The notes below the pieces were generated by a model. That model was not told the DNA's origin. It searched no databases and worked only from the letters and a program-made list of their open reading frames with translations. Positions 18,131-27,471 of a stretch of DNA of 64,000 nucleotides are shown here, piece by piece (position 1 is the stretch's first letter; every line of letters starts with the position of its first letter). The translations under genes and the position numbers were made by a program. This stretch comes from Lacihabitans sp. CS3-21. GTDB lineage: Bacteria; Bacteroidota; Bacteroidia; Cytophagales; Spirosomataceae. The stretch is from positions 62,001 through 126,000 of the forward strand of contig NZ_RJUD01000008.1 in NCBI RefSeq assembly GCF_024343675.1. The letters run 5' to 3'.

Positions 18131-18823
18131 ATGTCAGCAATAGCCACAATAAATTCTGACACTTCACAAATTACCATAGAGGCCGAATTGGTTTTTTACG
18201 GAAAATATGCCAGCGATGATTTAGCTCATAAAATTGTTTGGGAAATAAACCAGATGTGGAATGAGCCAAGTGCGAAACTACAGCTTGGCTCCCGGCTTTT
18301 TGATATTGTTTTTGATATAAAATTTGAATGTTTAAGTAATTCTGAAGTTCTGTTGAAGGTTCTGAACAATACAGATTATGCTGTTAATTTTATAAGAATT
18401 GAGGACAAAAACATTGCTGAACGCTCCATGATGGGCTTTGGATTGGGTGAAAACTCTGGCCACTGGCTCATTTCCGACCAGCTCGGAGAAAGTACCACCG
18501 CCGCACACGAATTTGGCCATGCTTTAGGCTTGCCACATCCTGATCAACTCGATTTTAGATTTTCAGGCAACCCGCCCATTATGGCACCGCGGGGTACGCT
18601 TGTGGATGCTGATTTCCAATGGAATCCTTTAGCCGAAGCTGGTACTATTGGCGGAACTATGCGACCGATTTTTAGACGCGTAAGGGCTGGTGAGGTACTA
18701 CAAGTTTTAAAAAATCTAAATCCTGAAAGTACAGAAAATGTAAAAATTGGAAAACTCACGAATCAACTATTTGATGAAGTAGCTAGACCTGTAACATTAA
18801 ATCAAGACTTAACAATTGAATAA
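18131..18823 (+). CDS. Metzincin-type zinc metalloprotease without a signal peptide
   Basis: 230 aa. The zinc site HEFGHALGLPH (H126, E127, H130, H136) is the full HExxHxxGxxH motif, and IMAPRG (M151) is a plausible Met-turn. This places it in the metzincins, closest to peptidase M10-like or archaemetzincin-like proteins. Unlike the secreted members, it has no signal peptide, propeptide or cysteine switch: the N-terminus MSAIATINSDTSQITIEAEL is polar. It would therefore be cytoplasmic or leave the cell by an unusual route. It starts 2 nt after rsmG and is probably translationally coupled to it. Substrate unknown. Confidence 0.8.
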   Translation: MSAIATINSDTSQITIEAELVFYGKYASDDLAHKIVWEINQMWNEPSAKLQLGSRLFDIVFDIKFECLSNSEVLLKVLNNTDYAVNFIRIEDKNIAERSMMGFGLGENSGHWLISDQLGESTTAAHEFGHALGLPHPDQLDFRFSGNPPIMAPRGTLVDADFQWNPLAEAGTIGGTMRPIFRRVRAGEVLQVLKNLNPESTENVKIGKLTNQLFDEVARPVTLNQDLTIE

Positions 18824-18868
18824 CAAACTTTTAAATACCAAATTGGTCTAAAGACAAAAGCTTATCTT

Positions 18869-19204
18869 ATGAAAAACTTAATAGTTCTTTTCATTTTCTT
18901 TTTAATGACTTCTTGTGTCAGTACATCACCGAGTAGTAACACAAACAATCAGACCAGTGTAAGCCCTGAAATACAAGCAAGAAAAAGGACTACCGAAATG
19001 AAAAATGTTTTGGGTTTAAATGCTGCACAAGAGGAAAAAGTTCTTTTAATAAACGTAGTAAACTTTAGCCTTTTGAAAAAATTGACAGAAAGCAATCAAA
19101 CCAGCCAAATACCATTGACATATGAAAAATATAGAATGGAGATAAAGGAAGTATTAAACCCAGAACAATATAGTAAGTTTTTAGACCAATTTGGGAATTT
19201 GTAG
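18869..19204 (+). CDS. Small lipoprotein, LTXXQ/Spy-like, copy 1
   Basis: 111 aa. The lipoprotein signal ends in LMTSC (Cys16), followed by a Ser/Asn-rich linker. The domain (about 33-111) reads as two helices with RTTEMKNVLGLNAAQEEKVLLINVVN and LNPEQYSKFLDQFGNL, like the all-helical LTXXQ (Spy/CpxP-type) proteins. Those act as periplasmic chaperones or sensors in other bacteria; here the role is inferred only from shape. It is a paralog of the next gene, 35 nt downstream. Confidence 0.7.
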   Translation: MKNLIVLFIFFLMTSCVSTSPSSNTNNQTSVSPEIQARKRTTEMKNVLGLNAAQEEKVLLINVVNFSLLKKLTESNQTSQIPLTYEKYRMEIKEVLNPEQYSKFLDQFGNL

Positions 19205-19239
19205 TTACGATTTTGTACATTGATTAAAATTTATATCTC

Positions 19240-19581
19240 ATGAAAAATATTATTGTTGGTTTAATTCTATTAGCAGGAATTGTTTCTTGCGTTCCAAGTG
19301 CTACCCCGACTTCAAGTGTGCCAAAAGCTGTGGAGTATAGCCCTGAAACAGAAGCTAGGGAACTAACTACAAAAATGAAAACCAAACTCAATCTAGATAC
19401 TCCTCAAGAGGATAAAATATTGATGATTAATGTGGTTAACTATAAGATATTAAAAAGATTGCGTGAGAACAACGAAACAGACAAACTATCAAGCACCAAA
19501 GAGAAGTTTCATCAAGAATTAAAATCTGTACTTACAGAAAGCCAGTTTGAAAAATTTCTTGTAGAATTTCCCAATTTGTAG
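19240..19581 (+). CDS. Small lipoprotein, LTXXQ/Spy-like, copy 2
   Basis: 113 aa. Signal GLILLAGIVSC (Cys17), then a Thr/Ser/Pro linker. It shares with the preceding gene the pattern SPE.EAR.LTTKMK..L.L...QE.K.L.INVVN, and a Q-F-x-K-F-L-x-x-F-x-N-L ending. The pair is an obvious tandem duplication that has diverged in the linker. Probably periplasmic, attached to a membrane; function unknown. Confidence 0.7.
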   Translation: MKNIIVGLILLAGIVSCVPSATPTSSVPKAVEYSPETEARELTTKMKTKLNLDTPQEDKILMINVVNYKILKRLRENNETDKLSSTKEKFHQELKSVLTESQFEKFLVEFPNL

Positions 19582-19607
19582 TATTAAAATTTCCCTGATC
19601 TCGTAAA

Positions 19608-19958
19608 ATGGAATTCGATAATATCATAAGAGTAGAAACTAAAAAACTTATGGAAGGGCAAACTTATAGGGCTGTTCGTGAGGAATTATTGGATAGATTT
19701 TATCCTGAGGATGCTCTTAAAATAGCGACAGAAAGTTATAAAAACTTCAAGAAAGAAAAAGTGAAGTCTTTTTTTAAATATTTATTTATCAATATTTTAG
19801 TGCTTATTGTGGTGTATTTCATCGCACCCAAGAGTCATGCATTAAAACCAAAAATCGGTTACATTGTATGGGGTTCATTAATCATAAAGACCATATACGA
19901 TTGGTATAGAATTCGAAAATCCGATAAGGAATACAACGAAGTAACTGAAAGTCATTAA
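19608..19958 (+). CDS. Small two-span membrane protein, unknown
   Basis: 116 aa. The N-terminal 50 residues are charged and helical (YRAVREELLDRFYPEDALKIATESYKNFKKEKVK). Spans at about 55-72 (FFKYLFINILVLIVVYFI) and 83-97 follow, then a short acidic tail. No family is recognised. It lies 26 nt after the second small lipoprotein and may be cotranscribed with it. Confidence 0.55.
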   Translation: MEFDNIIRVETKKLMEGQTYRAVREELLDRFYPEDALKIATESYKNFKKEKVKSFFKYLFINILVLIVVYFIAPKSHALKPKIGYIVWGSLIIKTIYDWYRIRKSDKEYNEVTESH

Positions 19959-19963
19959 TTGGG

Positions 19964-20197
19964 CTATTTCGCTACACTGATAAGAGATCCATAAGTTACC
20001 TTTTTCGTATTGATAAAGGGCATCTGAACAAAAGCAACTACATCAGAATCTTTGCTCTCTACTTTTTTTACGATTGTAGGATACTTAACACCTAATCTAA
20101 TATTTTGGTATTTTTTTGAAGAAGAATAGGTGACTTTTTGAGCCTGAGATAGATTTGAAAAGAAAATTACTACGGATAACACTAAAGCGTATTTCAT
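19964..20197 (-). CDS. Small exported protein of unknown function
   Basis: 77 aa with a clear cleavable signal peptide (MKYALVLSVVIFFSNLSQAQ). The mature part is about 57 residues, rich in Lys/Ser/Val with beta-strand character (KVTYSSSKKYQNIRLGVKYPTIV). It lies 50 nt downstream of TamL on the same strand and 5 nt from the convergent neighbour. No known family was recognised. Confidence 0.5.
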   Translation of the reverse strand: MKYALVLSVVIFFSNLSQAQKVTYSSSKKYQNIRLGVKYPTIVKKVESKDSDVVAFVQMPFINTKKVTYGSLISVAK

Positions 20198-20247
20198 TAT
20201 GGTTTGTTATTGTTTTAACCCGATAACGAATCTATTCGTAAAATATT

Positions 20248-22584
20248 CTAAAATGGCAATCCAACTGCAAAATTCCATACTACATTTTCTTTTCGCCAAG
20301 CCTTATTGCCTAGGCTAATATCTTTGAGAACCCACCTGTCGCCAACTGGCAACCAAGGTTTTACAACTGGTGTAGCTACATCAATACGGAAAATTATAAA
20401 AGAAAAATCAAAACGAAAACCAAGCCCCGTGCCGACTGCCAATTCTTTATAAAAGTTTTTGCTAAACAATGCTCCATCACCATAAATATACTCATCTTTG
20501 TACATCCACACATTGCCCGCATCTACAAATACGGCCGTATTTAGGAAACTATTAAATTTAAAACGTACTTCAGTATTCAGTTCAAGTTTTACGTCACCTG
20601 TGTTATTACCCAGAAATTGCTCCGCCAAAGTACCCGTTCTGGCGTAAGTTCCTGGCCCTACACCTCTGGCTCTAAATGCCCTCAAAGAATTGTTTCCACC
20701 TACAAAAAATTGATTTACGAATGGCAACTGTAACGAATTGCCATACGGTACTCCTAGTCCGACAATGGCCCTATTTGCCCAAGAAATAGTGGGATTTACA
20801 TCATACTTAAATCTAATGTCGTTTTCTAATCTTACAAATTGAGAGAAATATTCTCCAAAAACTCGCCCGGTTTTTTCTGGATCATTCCTTATTTTATCAT
20901 ATAAACCAAAAACATTTCCAGCAAAATCAAAACTGCCTCTGTAAGAAAAGTTAGTCTTTTTATATTGCTTGGGATTTACCGAAATTTCATAACCTCCGCC
21001 TACAATAAATTGATTTTCGAGGATTATCAGTAGCCTCGGATCCGCAAAAATTTCTTCAATAAATACAGTGCTAATGTTTGAGGACTTAACGAGATTTACT
21101 CCGATTGGGCGAAGCGAATGTTCTATTCCTTTGCCTCGAGTCCAAACATAGTTGAGTGATCCACCTGCAGAATTTAAATTATAAAGGCCAGTTTTTATAA
21201 AACTTTCATAGCCCAGTTTTATTTGTGTTTTGGGCAAAACCTTGCTTTCTTCAGGGTCAATTTTGATGAACGGAGCCACAAAACGAGGAATATTAAACTG
21301 GGCATCGGCACCCACACGATAGTTGTCGCGGTATTCACTACTTTTATTGCCCCCGATTTGTATCTCAAAATTGGCATTGGTCGACAACTTAAAAAACTCC
21401 CCACGCTTAAAAGTATTGATATTCTGCCAGTTAACACTCAACTGCGAACCTGCCAATCCGCTCGAACGGGTAATGGCGTTGGCCTCAATTCTGAGCGATT
21501 TCTTTTTGTTTGTTTGTAGATTATAATAAACATCTATCAAGGTGGAATCCAGACGATTAACTACTTCAAAATGACTTTTGATGAACTTAAAATTGGACAA
21601 CCCTATCAAACGATTATTGGTAATAGACTGTAAGTCAGAGTTAAAAAATGTACCTGGACGGAAGGCAATGGCATCAGAAAAAATATCTTCCTTGTACTTT
21701 TTGGTAGGATCATCGAGTATTAATCCCCTAAAAAAATCGAGAGAATTGGGATTGGTATTCGAAAGTATGTCGGTTTTGGTATCGATATTTACATAAATGT
21801 CATTGATCTGATAACGCCTTTTCGCTTGTTCGGAAATGTCTGGTTTTGGACCAACTTTTAGTACAACCATTTGTGGTTTAATGGTGGTATCGGCCTCTAT
21901 ACCAATGTAATCAGGCTTGAAATAAAAATACCCTTCGTTTCTTAATTCCCTGTCCATTTCAATTCGAGATTGCTTCAATGAACTTAAATCAAAGTAATCT
22001 CCAGGCTTAAACTTTGCCGAGGCTATTTCAAAATCTTGTTCAAATTTACTGTCTCCTTTTACGATAATAATAGAATCAATACCGAAACGACGGTTAAGCG
22101 TGGCGGTATATTCGGCAGACGCCAAAGCTTTCTTTTCCTCCAATTTCCAGTCAACATTGGCATGAAAATATCCTTTAGACTTTAGAATTGATTCAAGATT
22201 TTCTGCGTTTTTTTCAACCAAAACCCGATTGATAAAAACAGGCTCTTCTGTTAATTTTTTCTTCAGCCATTCTTTAAAATTGTACCAAAGTTTAAATTTC
22301 CCTTTACCTTCAGAATTACCAAAGAAATAATAAAAACCTACTTTATAGGGGTATTTACTCAAAAAAGGCAGCGGAAGCGTAGTATTGGGCAAAGGTCGTG
22401 TAAACGAAAGTAGCTGCTCTTTGAGTGCGGGAATTTTTTCAGAATCAAGACTATCATTTTTTATAATCTTTATCGTGGCACCAGCATACAGTTTTTCACC
22501 TGCAGGGAGTTTGGAAGCTACCTTACATGAACTCACCGCAATGCCCAACAAGCCTAAAACCGATATGTATTTTATAAACTTCAT
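20248..22584 (-). CDS. tamL: TamL: lipoprotein form of the TamA/BamA (Omp85) outer-membrane assembly barrel
   Basis: 778 aa from ATG 22584. Starting here gives a lipoprotein signal (MKFIKYISVLGLLGIAVSSC), and the ATG overlaps the TamB stop as ATGA. The N-terminal half has POTRA-like repeats (INRVLVEKNAENLESILKSKGYFHA, RRFGIDSIIIVKGD). The C-terminal half is the Omp85 barrel with the lid-lock element NNSLRAFRARGVGPG and a terminal strand ending in NFAVGLPF. Bacteroidota use such a lipidated TamA with TamB to build or supply lipids to the outer membrane. The 4-nt overlap supports a functional pair. Confidence 0.9.
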   Translation of the reverse strand: MKFIKYISVLGLLGIAVSSCKVASKLPAGEKLYAGATIKIIKNDSLDSEKIPALKEQLLSFTRPLPNTTLPLPFLSKYPYKVGFYYFFGNSEGKGKFKLWYNFKEWLKKKLTEEPVFINRVLVEKNAENLESILKSKGYFHANVDWKLEEKKALASAEYTATLNRRFGIDSIIIVKGDSKFEQDFEIASAKFKPGDYFDLSSLKQSRIEMDRELRNEGYFYFKPDYIGIEADTTIKPQMVVLKVGPKPDISEQAKRRYQINDIYVNIDTKTDILSNTNPNSLDFFRGLILDDPTKKYKEDIFSDAIAFRPGTFFNSDLQSITNNRLIGLSNFKFIKSHFEVVNRLDSTLIDVYYNLQTNKKKSLRIEANAITRSSGLAGSQLSVNWQNINTFKRGEFFKLSTNANFEIQIGGNKSSEYRDNYRVGADAQFNIPRFVAPFIKIDPEESKVLPKTQIKLGYESFIKTGLYNLNSAGGSLNYVWTRGKGIEHSLRPIGVNLVKSSNISTVFIEEIFADPRLLIILENQFIVGGGYEISVNPKQYKKTNFSYRGSFDFAGNVFGLYDKIRNDPEKTGRVFGEYFSQFVRLENDIRFKYDVNPTISWANRAIVGLGVPYGNSLQLPFVNQFFVGGNNSLRAFRARGVGPGTYARTGTLAEQFLGNNTGDVKLELNTEVRFKFNSFLNTAVFVDAGNVWMYKDEYIYGDGALFSKNFYKELAVGTGLGFRFDFSFIIFRIDVATPVVKPWLPVGDRWVLKDISLGNKAWRKENVVWNFAVGLPF

Positions 22585-25500
22585 TTGCGTTTCATCAATT
22601 CCTTCCAAGTGTCGTAATCTATGGCGAAAATAAAACCCACCCCAGTTTCTACTACTGAACCTTCAATAACCATTTGGGTGAGATTTTTCCTAAAAACCTT
22701 CACCCTGTATCTGCCATCTTTGGTTACTTGCCAATTGGCCTCAATGTTGTCGAAAATCTCGTCTGATTTCAAGTCCTTGTTTTCTAGCTCGAAGTTTTTA
22801 CCTACCGAAATTGATATCCTGTCGTTCGCCAGTTTTTTACTTACTCCAAGATTTAGATTTGTATTTCGCTCATCATTTAAAGAATTATATCCTGACTGCA
22901 GGCCCAAATCCAAATCAATACCTTTGATGAGCCCAGAAGCATAATTATCTAATTGACTAGAAATCAAGTCACTAACCTTTTGTCTGGCGATATTCTCTAC
23001 ATTGGTCAAATTCTCACCAATTTGACTTGCATTAAACCCTCCGCCTACCAAAAGCATGATGGCATTTCTGCTGATATTTTCTTGATGTCTCCTAAATTCT
23101 TCATCGTTGTTAGATTTTGTTCCATTGTCAGCAATAATTCTAAATCCTTCATTTGATAAATCGTTTTTCACATCACCCACATCAGAAGCTTTGGTCACCA
23201 ATTCAAATTTGATGTCAGGCGAGGATAATATACCCAAAACTCTTAAATCTACCCTCATAGGTACATTTAATCTTAGATTTTTTAGCCTTTCGGTAATTTG
23301 TGTATCGCTAAATGGGTAAGAGGATAGATTTTTTTTACCTGCATTATACTCTGCCGTGATATCTAGGTTTGCAGACATGGGATCACCAGACCACACAATA
23401 TAACTATTACTGTTAGAATTAATTGTAAAAGCCTTTCTGATCGCCTGATAGGTTAAATCATACTTTCCATTATCAATATCATATCTACCCAAAATAAACA
23501 AATCACCCGTATTATCAAAACCCACATTGAGTTTTCCTTTTCCATTAACACTCATCAAATCTCCAGTAATAGGGTCCATAAGTATCTTCAAGGTAGCTTT
23601 TGAAGGCACATCTACGTTAATGTTTACTGCATTTGCATAGTTCAGAACACTCTTTTTGTTCTCAATTTTTCGTGTTTCTGGATTATTAAAATCAACAAAC
23701 TTTACAACATTCTCGAGTTCTGTGGTGGCATTGGTTTCGTCAGACAGTAAAAGTGTGATGTCAGTTTTATCTTTTACCTCAACGTCTCCTGTTAATCTAA
23801 AATCAAGGTTTCTTCCGTTCAAAAGTAAATCACCACCTAGATATCCAACCCCATAGAACAAATCATTTTGCCCTTTTTTGGCATTAATGAGCTTAAAATC
23901 TTGGGTTTTTATGGCTAAATCATAGCTGTAGTCGGGAAGAAATCCCAAGTTTATTTTACCGTCAACATCCATCTTTTGGTTGTTTTCGTCTTCCAAGCTT
24001 ATATGGTTTAAAACAACATTTTGGTTTTCAAAAAGCAATTTTTGCTTGTTCAGTTTCAACTTGGCACCTGTCTCTACCAGTATAAATTCGAACTTACCAA
24101 AAGTTACTTCTCCTTCAATATTTGGTTTTTCGGTAGAGCCTTTTACAGTAAATTCACCCAAAAGATTGCCATTTATGCTCGTTATGTTATCTTTCACAAA
24201 ATATTGAATGGCCACCAAATCGACATTTTTTATATCTACTTTAAAGTCTAATGATTCTTTTTTCTTTGGATAATAATAACCTTTGATGTCCAAATCTGTC
24301 GTCTCACCTTTTAGCGTAGCCGTAAGGCGGATTTGCTCCATAGAATTGCTTTCCGCTTTGCCTTCCAAGGTTCCTAATTTGGTTTTATTTAACTCAAATT
24401 CAGTCACCAAAACATCTCCGACAAAAGACGGATTGCCTTCCATATAGTTTAATATTTCTAGATCAAGATCTGCATAACCTGCCACAAATGAGGAGTCTTG
24501 CAAAAATGCCTGAGCAAGGAAGTTGAGGTCAATGTTTTGCGAAAAAACATTGAGCGGACCGTTAGGCTTATCGCTAAGACTGTTAAGCCTCAATATCTGG
24601 TCTTTTGACGTGAATATCACATCATTGACAAGAAAGCCTGCAGAGCTATAGCTTATATTTCCGTAAGGATTACCAGCCCAAGGCTCATAATAAAGCATGC
24701 TGCCGTCCTCATCAAAACTGATTTGGAGTTGATTATTTACACTTTGAACAGAGCCTGTGAGCGAATGTATGTCATTATCCACAGAATCTTTTACAGAAAG
24801 GTCAAAGCTTCCTATGTTGTTTTCAAGTTTACCCACCAAACTCGCATTTCTGATTCTTAAGTTATTATTGGTAATTTGCTTGGTATTCAACTGATATTTT
24901 AAGGCTTTTCGGTCGCCTACATAGTCAAAAACAGTATTGTAAACCTTAATAGAGTCGTATTGCAAAAATGGAATTATTACATTTCCTGATATCGGAATGT
25001 TGCCTTCGCTTTGCAGAGTTGCATGAACAACCACGTCAGAAAATGATTTTATAGCAGGCAAAAAAGCACTAAAAACAGGATCATAAGAAACTTTGCCGTC
25101 TAACTTAAAATTATAGGACTCTTGTGTGGGTGGAGCTTTAAAATTAATCAGGTTGAAATAATTATTGATTTCATTCAGCATAATGGTTTGTAGCTGATTG
25201 TAGTTAAAATTTCCCGCCAAAGAAAGGTCTAAAAAAGATGTGGTTACCTCCAGTTTTTTACTCGTTTCTGTGGAGGATGTTAAAACGGTTATGTCCCCAA
25301 TGGGAAATAATTTATCGTCTTTATAAACATTAATGTTTTTACCTTTAAAGTCTATAAATGGCGACTTGGGGTCCAAAACAATGTTATTTAAGGCAATATC
25401 GCCTTTGATTTCGATATTCTCCTTGGTAATTCCGAGTTTTTGAAGGTTCACAAAATCCAACTTTGTGGTACCCTCAAGCTGAATTTGAGGTTTTGACAAA

Positions 25501-27374
25501 TCCACAATGCCATCCCATTTAAAGCTAGCACTTGGGTCATTAACAGTAATTTTTGTATCTAACATCTGTTTTTTCAAGTCCCCTGAAAACGCAATATTCT
25601 GGTATTTTTTACCTTCATAAAAAGCTTCTGAAATATTTCCAGAAAGCACAACGTTTGCGGTTTTTAGGTCAGTACCCGAGCCTTTGAATTCTATTTCGGA
25701 GCTTATGGCTCCCAAAGCAGGATTTTTGATTAATTCGCCTACTTTATACCCTTTGGTATTCAATTTCCCAGAATAAACCAAACCTCCCGATTTATTGATG
25801 AGGTGGCTGTTTAATTGTGCAAATCCTTGCTCAGAAGTAATAGAAAGATTAGAAACAAAGTCTGCAACTTTGCCCTTCACAGTACCACTCAGAACAAAAT
25901 CGTTGGGGATATTAATGTTCTCGGGCAAAACACCAGAAGGGACAATTCGTTCAATGTCTGCCTTAGATGAAACCAATTTAGAGATATTTAAATCAAAAAA
26001 GGGATCACTAAAATTCTTTATGCTACCAGAAAAAGCCAAGCTCGAATTTTGAATTCCTCGAAGAAATATTTTATCTAGCTTTACCGAAGAAATATCACCA
26101 GCAATACCCCCACTTAGAATAATTTTATCTTTTGAAATATTCTTTAAATAGGCATTTTTTGAAATATTTGTATTAAAAAACAAAGCATCAGATGCAGATA
26201 AACTACTAGAGATCAACTTGAAAGCAAAAACGCTTTTAGCCAAATTAGCCTTATTGAGTTCAACTTCACCGCTAGCCTCCAAAGCTGAATTGTTCGTTTT
26301 TAAAATAAGATCAGATAAAACCAGCCTTTGGTTTCTATAAACCGATTTAGCTGTTAATTCCTTTATTTCAAAACCTGATTTTTCTTTGGCCATTAGTTTA
26401 GAAATCTCCCCCTCAAGATTTGCTTTATTGTACTTAATTTTTGAGGCCTTAAAAACCAAGTCAGATAAATTCAGGTCTTGGAAATTAATTTGACCAACCA
26501 CACTTTTGGGAGATTTTGTATCTAAAATTGTTATTCTATTGCCATTTACGGCCAAAGAATTCACCGAAACTTCACTTTTAGGTAAATCTATTTTATCTAA
26601 CACTACTGCCAAATTAAATTTACTCCCTTTGGTCTTGGAACTCCCAAAAGTCAAATCCCAGTTGAAATTTTCAGAGCTAAATTCCTTAATCTGAATATCA
26701 GGAAAAACACTTGATCCGTTGGACTTAGAAGGCTTCGATTCTGATTTACCAAAATTGGCAGTCAGAAATACATTTTTGACTGAAGTATTTTTAAGAAAAA
26801 ACTGATTTTTATGGAGTTCAATCTTAGAAAAACCCGTATTCAAATCCCCAAAAACAGCTTCTAATTCTTGAATGGCCTTTTTGTCTGAATACTTTACTCT
26901 TAAATTTTTTGCCAATAAAGTCTCTAGAGCATACTTAACAGGAATGGCCGTCGTGTCTTTAGGTCCTTTTGAGGAAAAAGCAATTAGTGCATATTCATAA
27001 TTAAAGACCGAGTCGCGTTTATAAATATTTAAAAGCGAGCCTTCTAGTTCTAATTTATTAATTTTCAGATTATTATCCAGATAAGCCAACATATCTACAT
27101 CGATATAAGCACGCTTGGCAGACAATAAAGTATCAAGACTTTGGTCTCTTATGAGCAGGTTTTCAATATTTACCCAGTCAGGAAAACCATAAGATATATT
27201 TCCTGTAACAGGTGTTTGAAGTCTTTCGGAAAGAAAATTCGTAACAAAATCACTTAACCTTTTTTGTCCAGGTTTTGAATTGAAATATAAAATCAAACCC
27301 ACAGCCAATGCCAACAATATAAATATTAATATTGCAAGAGTTTTTAAAGTACGTTTTAAAACCACTTGGGCCAT
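22581..27374 (-). CDS. tamB: TamB (translocation and assembly module, DUF490 domain)
   Basis: 1597 aa. One N-terminal membrane span (LAILIFILLALAVGLILYF, about 14-32) is followed by a very long repetitive beta-rich region, as in AsmA/TamB bridge proteins that span the periplasm as a hydrophobic groove. The C-terminal 400 residues carry the TamB domain (VDVPSKATLKILMDPITGDLM, GRYDIDNGKYDLTYQ, SGDPMSANLDITAEYNAGK, LLVGGGFNASQIGENLTNVE). The length is usual for Bacteroidota. It is translationally coupled to the downstream TamL gene. Confidence 0.93.
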   Translation of the reverse strand: MAQVVLKRTLKTLAILIFILLALAVGLILYFNSKPGQKRLSDFVTNFLSERLQTPVTGNISYGFPDWVNIENLLIRDQSLDTLLSAKRAYIDVDMLAYLDNNLKINKLELEGSLLNIYKRDSVFNYEYALIAFSSKGPKDTTAIPVKYALETLLAKNLRVKYSDKKAIQELEAVFGDLNTGFSKIELHKNQFFLKNTSVKNVFLTANFGKSESKPSKSNGSSVFPDIQIKEFSSENFNWDLTFGSSKTKGSKFNLAVVLDKIDLPKSEVSVNSLAVNGNRITILDTKSPKSVVGQINFQDLNLSDLVFKASKIKYNKANLEGEISKLMAKEKSGFEIKELTAKSVYRNQRLVLSDLILKTNNSALEASGEVELNKANLAKSVFAFKLISSSLSASDALFFNTNISKNAYLKNISKDKIILSGGIAGDISSVKLDKIFLRGIQNSSLAFSGSIKNFSDPFFDLNISKLVSSKADIERIVPSGVLPENINIPNDFVLSGTVKGKVADFVSNLSITSEQGFAQLNSHLINKSGGLVYSGKLNTKGYKVGELIKNPALGAISSEIEFKGSGTDLKTANVVLSGNISEAFYEGKKYQNIAFSGDLKKQMLDTKITVNDPSASFKWDGIVDLSKPQIQLEGTTKLDFVNLQKLGITKENIEIKGDIALNNIVLDPKSPFIDFKGKNINVYKDDKLFPIGDITVLTSSTETSKKLEVTTSFLDLSLAGNFNYNQLQTIMLNEINNYFNLINFKAPPTQESYNFKLDGKVSYDPVFSAFLPAIKSFSDVVVHATLQSEGNIPISGNVIIPFLQYDSIKVYNTVFDYVGDRKALKYQLNTKQITNNNLRIRNASLVGKLENNIGSFDLSVKDSVDNDIHSLTGSVQSVNNQLQISFDEDGSMLYYEPWAGNPYGNISYSSAGFLVNDVIFTSKDQILRLNSLSDKPNGPLNVFSQNIDLNFLAQAFLQDSSFVAGYADLDLEILNYMEGNPSFVGDVLVTEFELNKTKLGTLEGKAESNSMEQIRLTATLKGETTDLDIKGYYYPKKKESLDFKVDIKNVDLVAIQYFVKDNITSINGNLLGEFTVKGSTEKPNIEGEVTFGKFEFILVETGAKLKLNKQKLLFENQNVVLNHISLEDENNQKMDVDGKINLGFLPDYSYDLAIKTQDFKLINAKKGQNDLFYGVGYLGGDLLLNGRNLDFRLTGDVEVKDKTDITLLLSDETNATTELENVVKFVDFNNPETRKIENKKSVLNYANAVNINVDVPSKATLKILMDPITGDLMSVNGKGKLNVGFDNTGDLFILGRYDIDNGKYDLTYQAIRKAFTINSNSNSYIVWSGDPMSANLDITAEYNAGKKNLSSYPFSDTQITERLKNLRLNVPMRVDLRVLGILSSPDIKFELVTKASDVGDVKNDLSNEGFRIIADNGTKSNNDEEFRRHQENISRNAIMLLVGGGFNASQIGENLTNVENIARQKVSDLISSQLDNYASGLIKGIDLDLGLQSGYNSLNDERNTNLNLGVSKKLANDRISISVGKNFELENKDLKSDEIFDNIEANWQVTKDGRYRVKVFRKNLTQMVIEGSVVETGVGFIFAIDYDTWKELMKRK

Positions 27375-27471
27375 ATGTGAATTGGGAATCTTACTACAAA
27401 AATAAGCTAATATGCCTATTTATAACGCTACAAACAGGCATTTAGCTGAATCTAATTTTATATTTTCGTCA

